A model generated the notes under the pieces. It was given only the letters and a program-made list of their open reading frames with translations. It had not been told where the DNA came from and ran no database searches. A program made the position numbers and the translations under genes. Positions 63,807 through 64,000 of a DNA stretch of 64,000 nt are shown piece by piece. Within the stretch, counting starts at the first letter, position 1. Every line of letters starts with the position of its first letter. This DNA is from Oscheius dolichura (taxonomy: Eukaryota; Nematoda; Chromadorea; Rhabditida; Rhabditidae): the NCBI GenBank assembly GCA_932521035.1, contig OW051497.1, forward strand, positions 4,898,001-4,962,000, read 5' to 3'.

Positions 63807-64000
63807 TCAGCTTCCGGTAGTAGCGCACGGGGTACAAAAGGCACCGACGCCGTGATTTCCGAAAAGTTGGCAGACATGTTTAGCCATCTGTTGCTTCTCT
63901 GCTGCCCTCTCCTGGTTCACTCTTTCAACGACAAGCTTTTCGAAACTAAGGTTTGCATTCCACCATTTCTGACGCCGTTTTTTAGCTTTCAAATTTTTAC
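63807..64000 (-). CDS. 3' exon of a gene running off the right edge
   Basis: Minus-strand frame from about 63969 to the stop at 63807, preceded by a GTAAAA...CAG intron-like stretch at the window edge. Reads KWWNANLSFEKLVVERVNQE, RAAEKQQMAKHVCQLFGNHG and ends CTPCATTGS. The first part is helical and charged. Too little is seen to name a family. Confidence 0.35.
   Translation of the reverse strand, partial: KNLKAKKRRQKWWNANLSFEKLVVERVNQERAAEKQQMAKHVCQLFGNHGVGAFCTPCATTGS

Overview
This is a stretch of nematode nuclear genome. The marks of the phylum are a nematocin precursor (peptide CFLNSCPYRRY-amide), an FLP-7 FMRFamide-like precursor (repeated MDRSxMVRFG), a nematode-type chemoreceptor, and many tiny introns, mostly 33-50 nt, ending in TTTCAG-like acceptors. 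Several start codons sit a few bases after a TTTCAG-like sequence, as expected for spliced-leader trans-splicing. The clade cannot be named from the sequence alone. Gene models here were built by hand by joining exons at GT/AG with frame conservation; spans run from start codon to stop codon and include introns.

Left part (1-11.4 kb): the 3' end of a biogenic-amine GPCR; a 17-exon SUV39-type histone methyltransferase on the minus strand with a tandem exon array; a secreted PA-domain protein (PRADC1-like); an unrecognised helical-repeat protein; and a UBASH3/TULA-type histidine phosphatase. From 11.4 to 17.4 kb lies a gene-poor spacer.

Middle (17.4-33 kb): a TspanC8 tetraspanin (tsp-14-like), then the nematocin gene on the minus strand, with a terminal-inverted-repeat transposon remnant 170 bp upstream of it and a degenerate relative carrying a tRNA-like sequence further on. 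A coiled-coil minus-strand gene, a Q/Y-rich gene, a large secreted DOMON protein with a Q/N/M-rich tail and an internal furin-like site, a small orphan gene and an Srx-like chemoreceptor follow, all on the minus strand.

Right part (33-64 kb): trifunctional C1-THF synthase; a tandem array of three CYP3-clan P450 genes on the minus strand; an RNF141-like gene whose RING finger is cut short; a nematode relative of the mitochondria-eating protein (SPATA18/MIEAP); the flp-7 precursor; a carotenoid oxygenase with a signal peptide and mucin-like tail; and a full TBC1D16 Rab-GAP.

The genes do not form a pathway. Two neuropeptide genes and an amine receptor give the window a neuroendocrine flavour, but this may be chance. 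The most noteworthy items are the nematocin gene, the exon array in the methyltransferase, the secreted mucin-tailed carotenoid oxygenase, the DOMON/prion-like protein and the MIEAP homologue.
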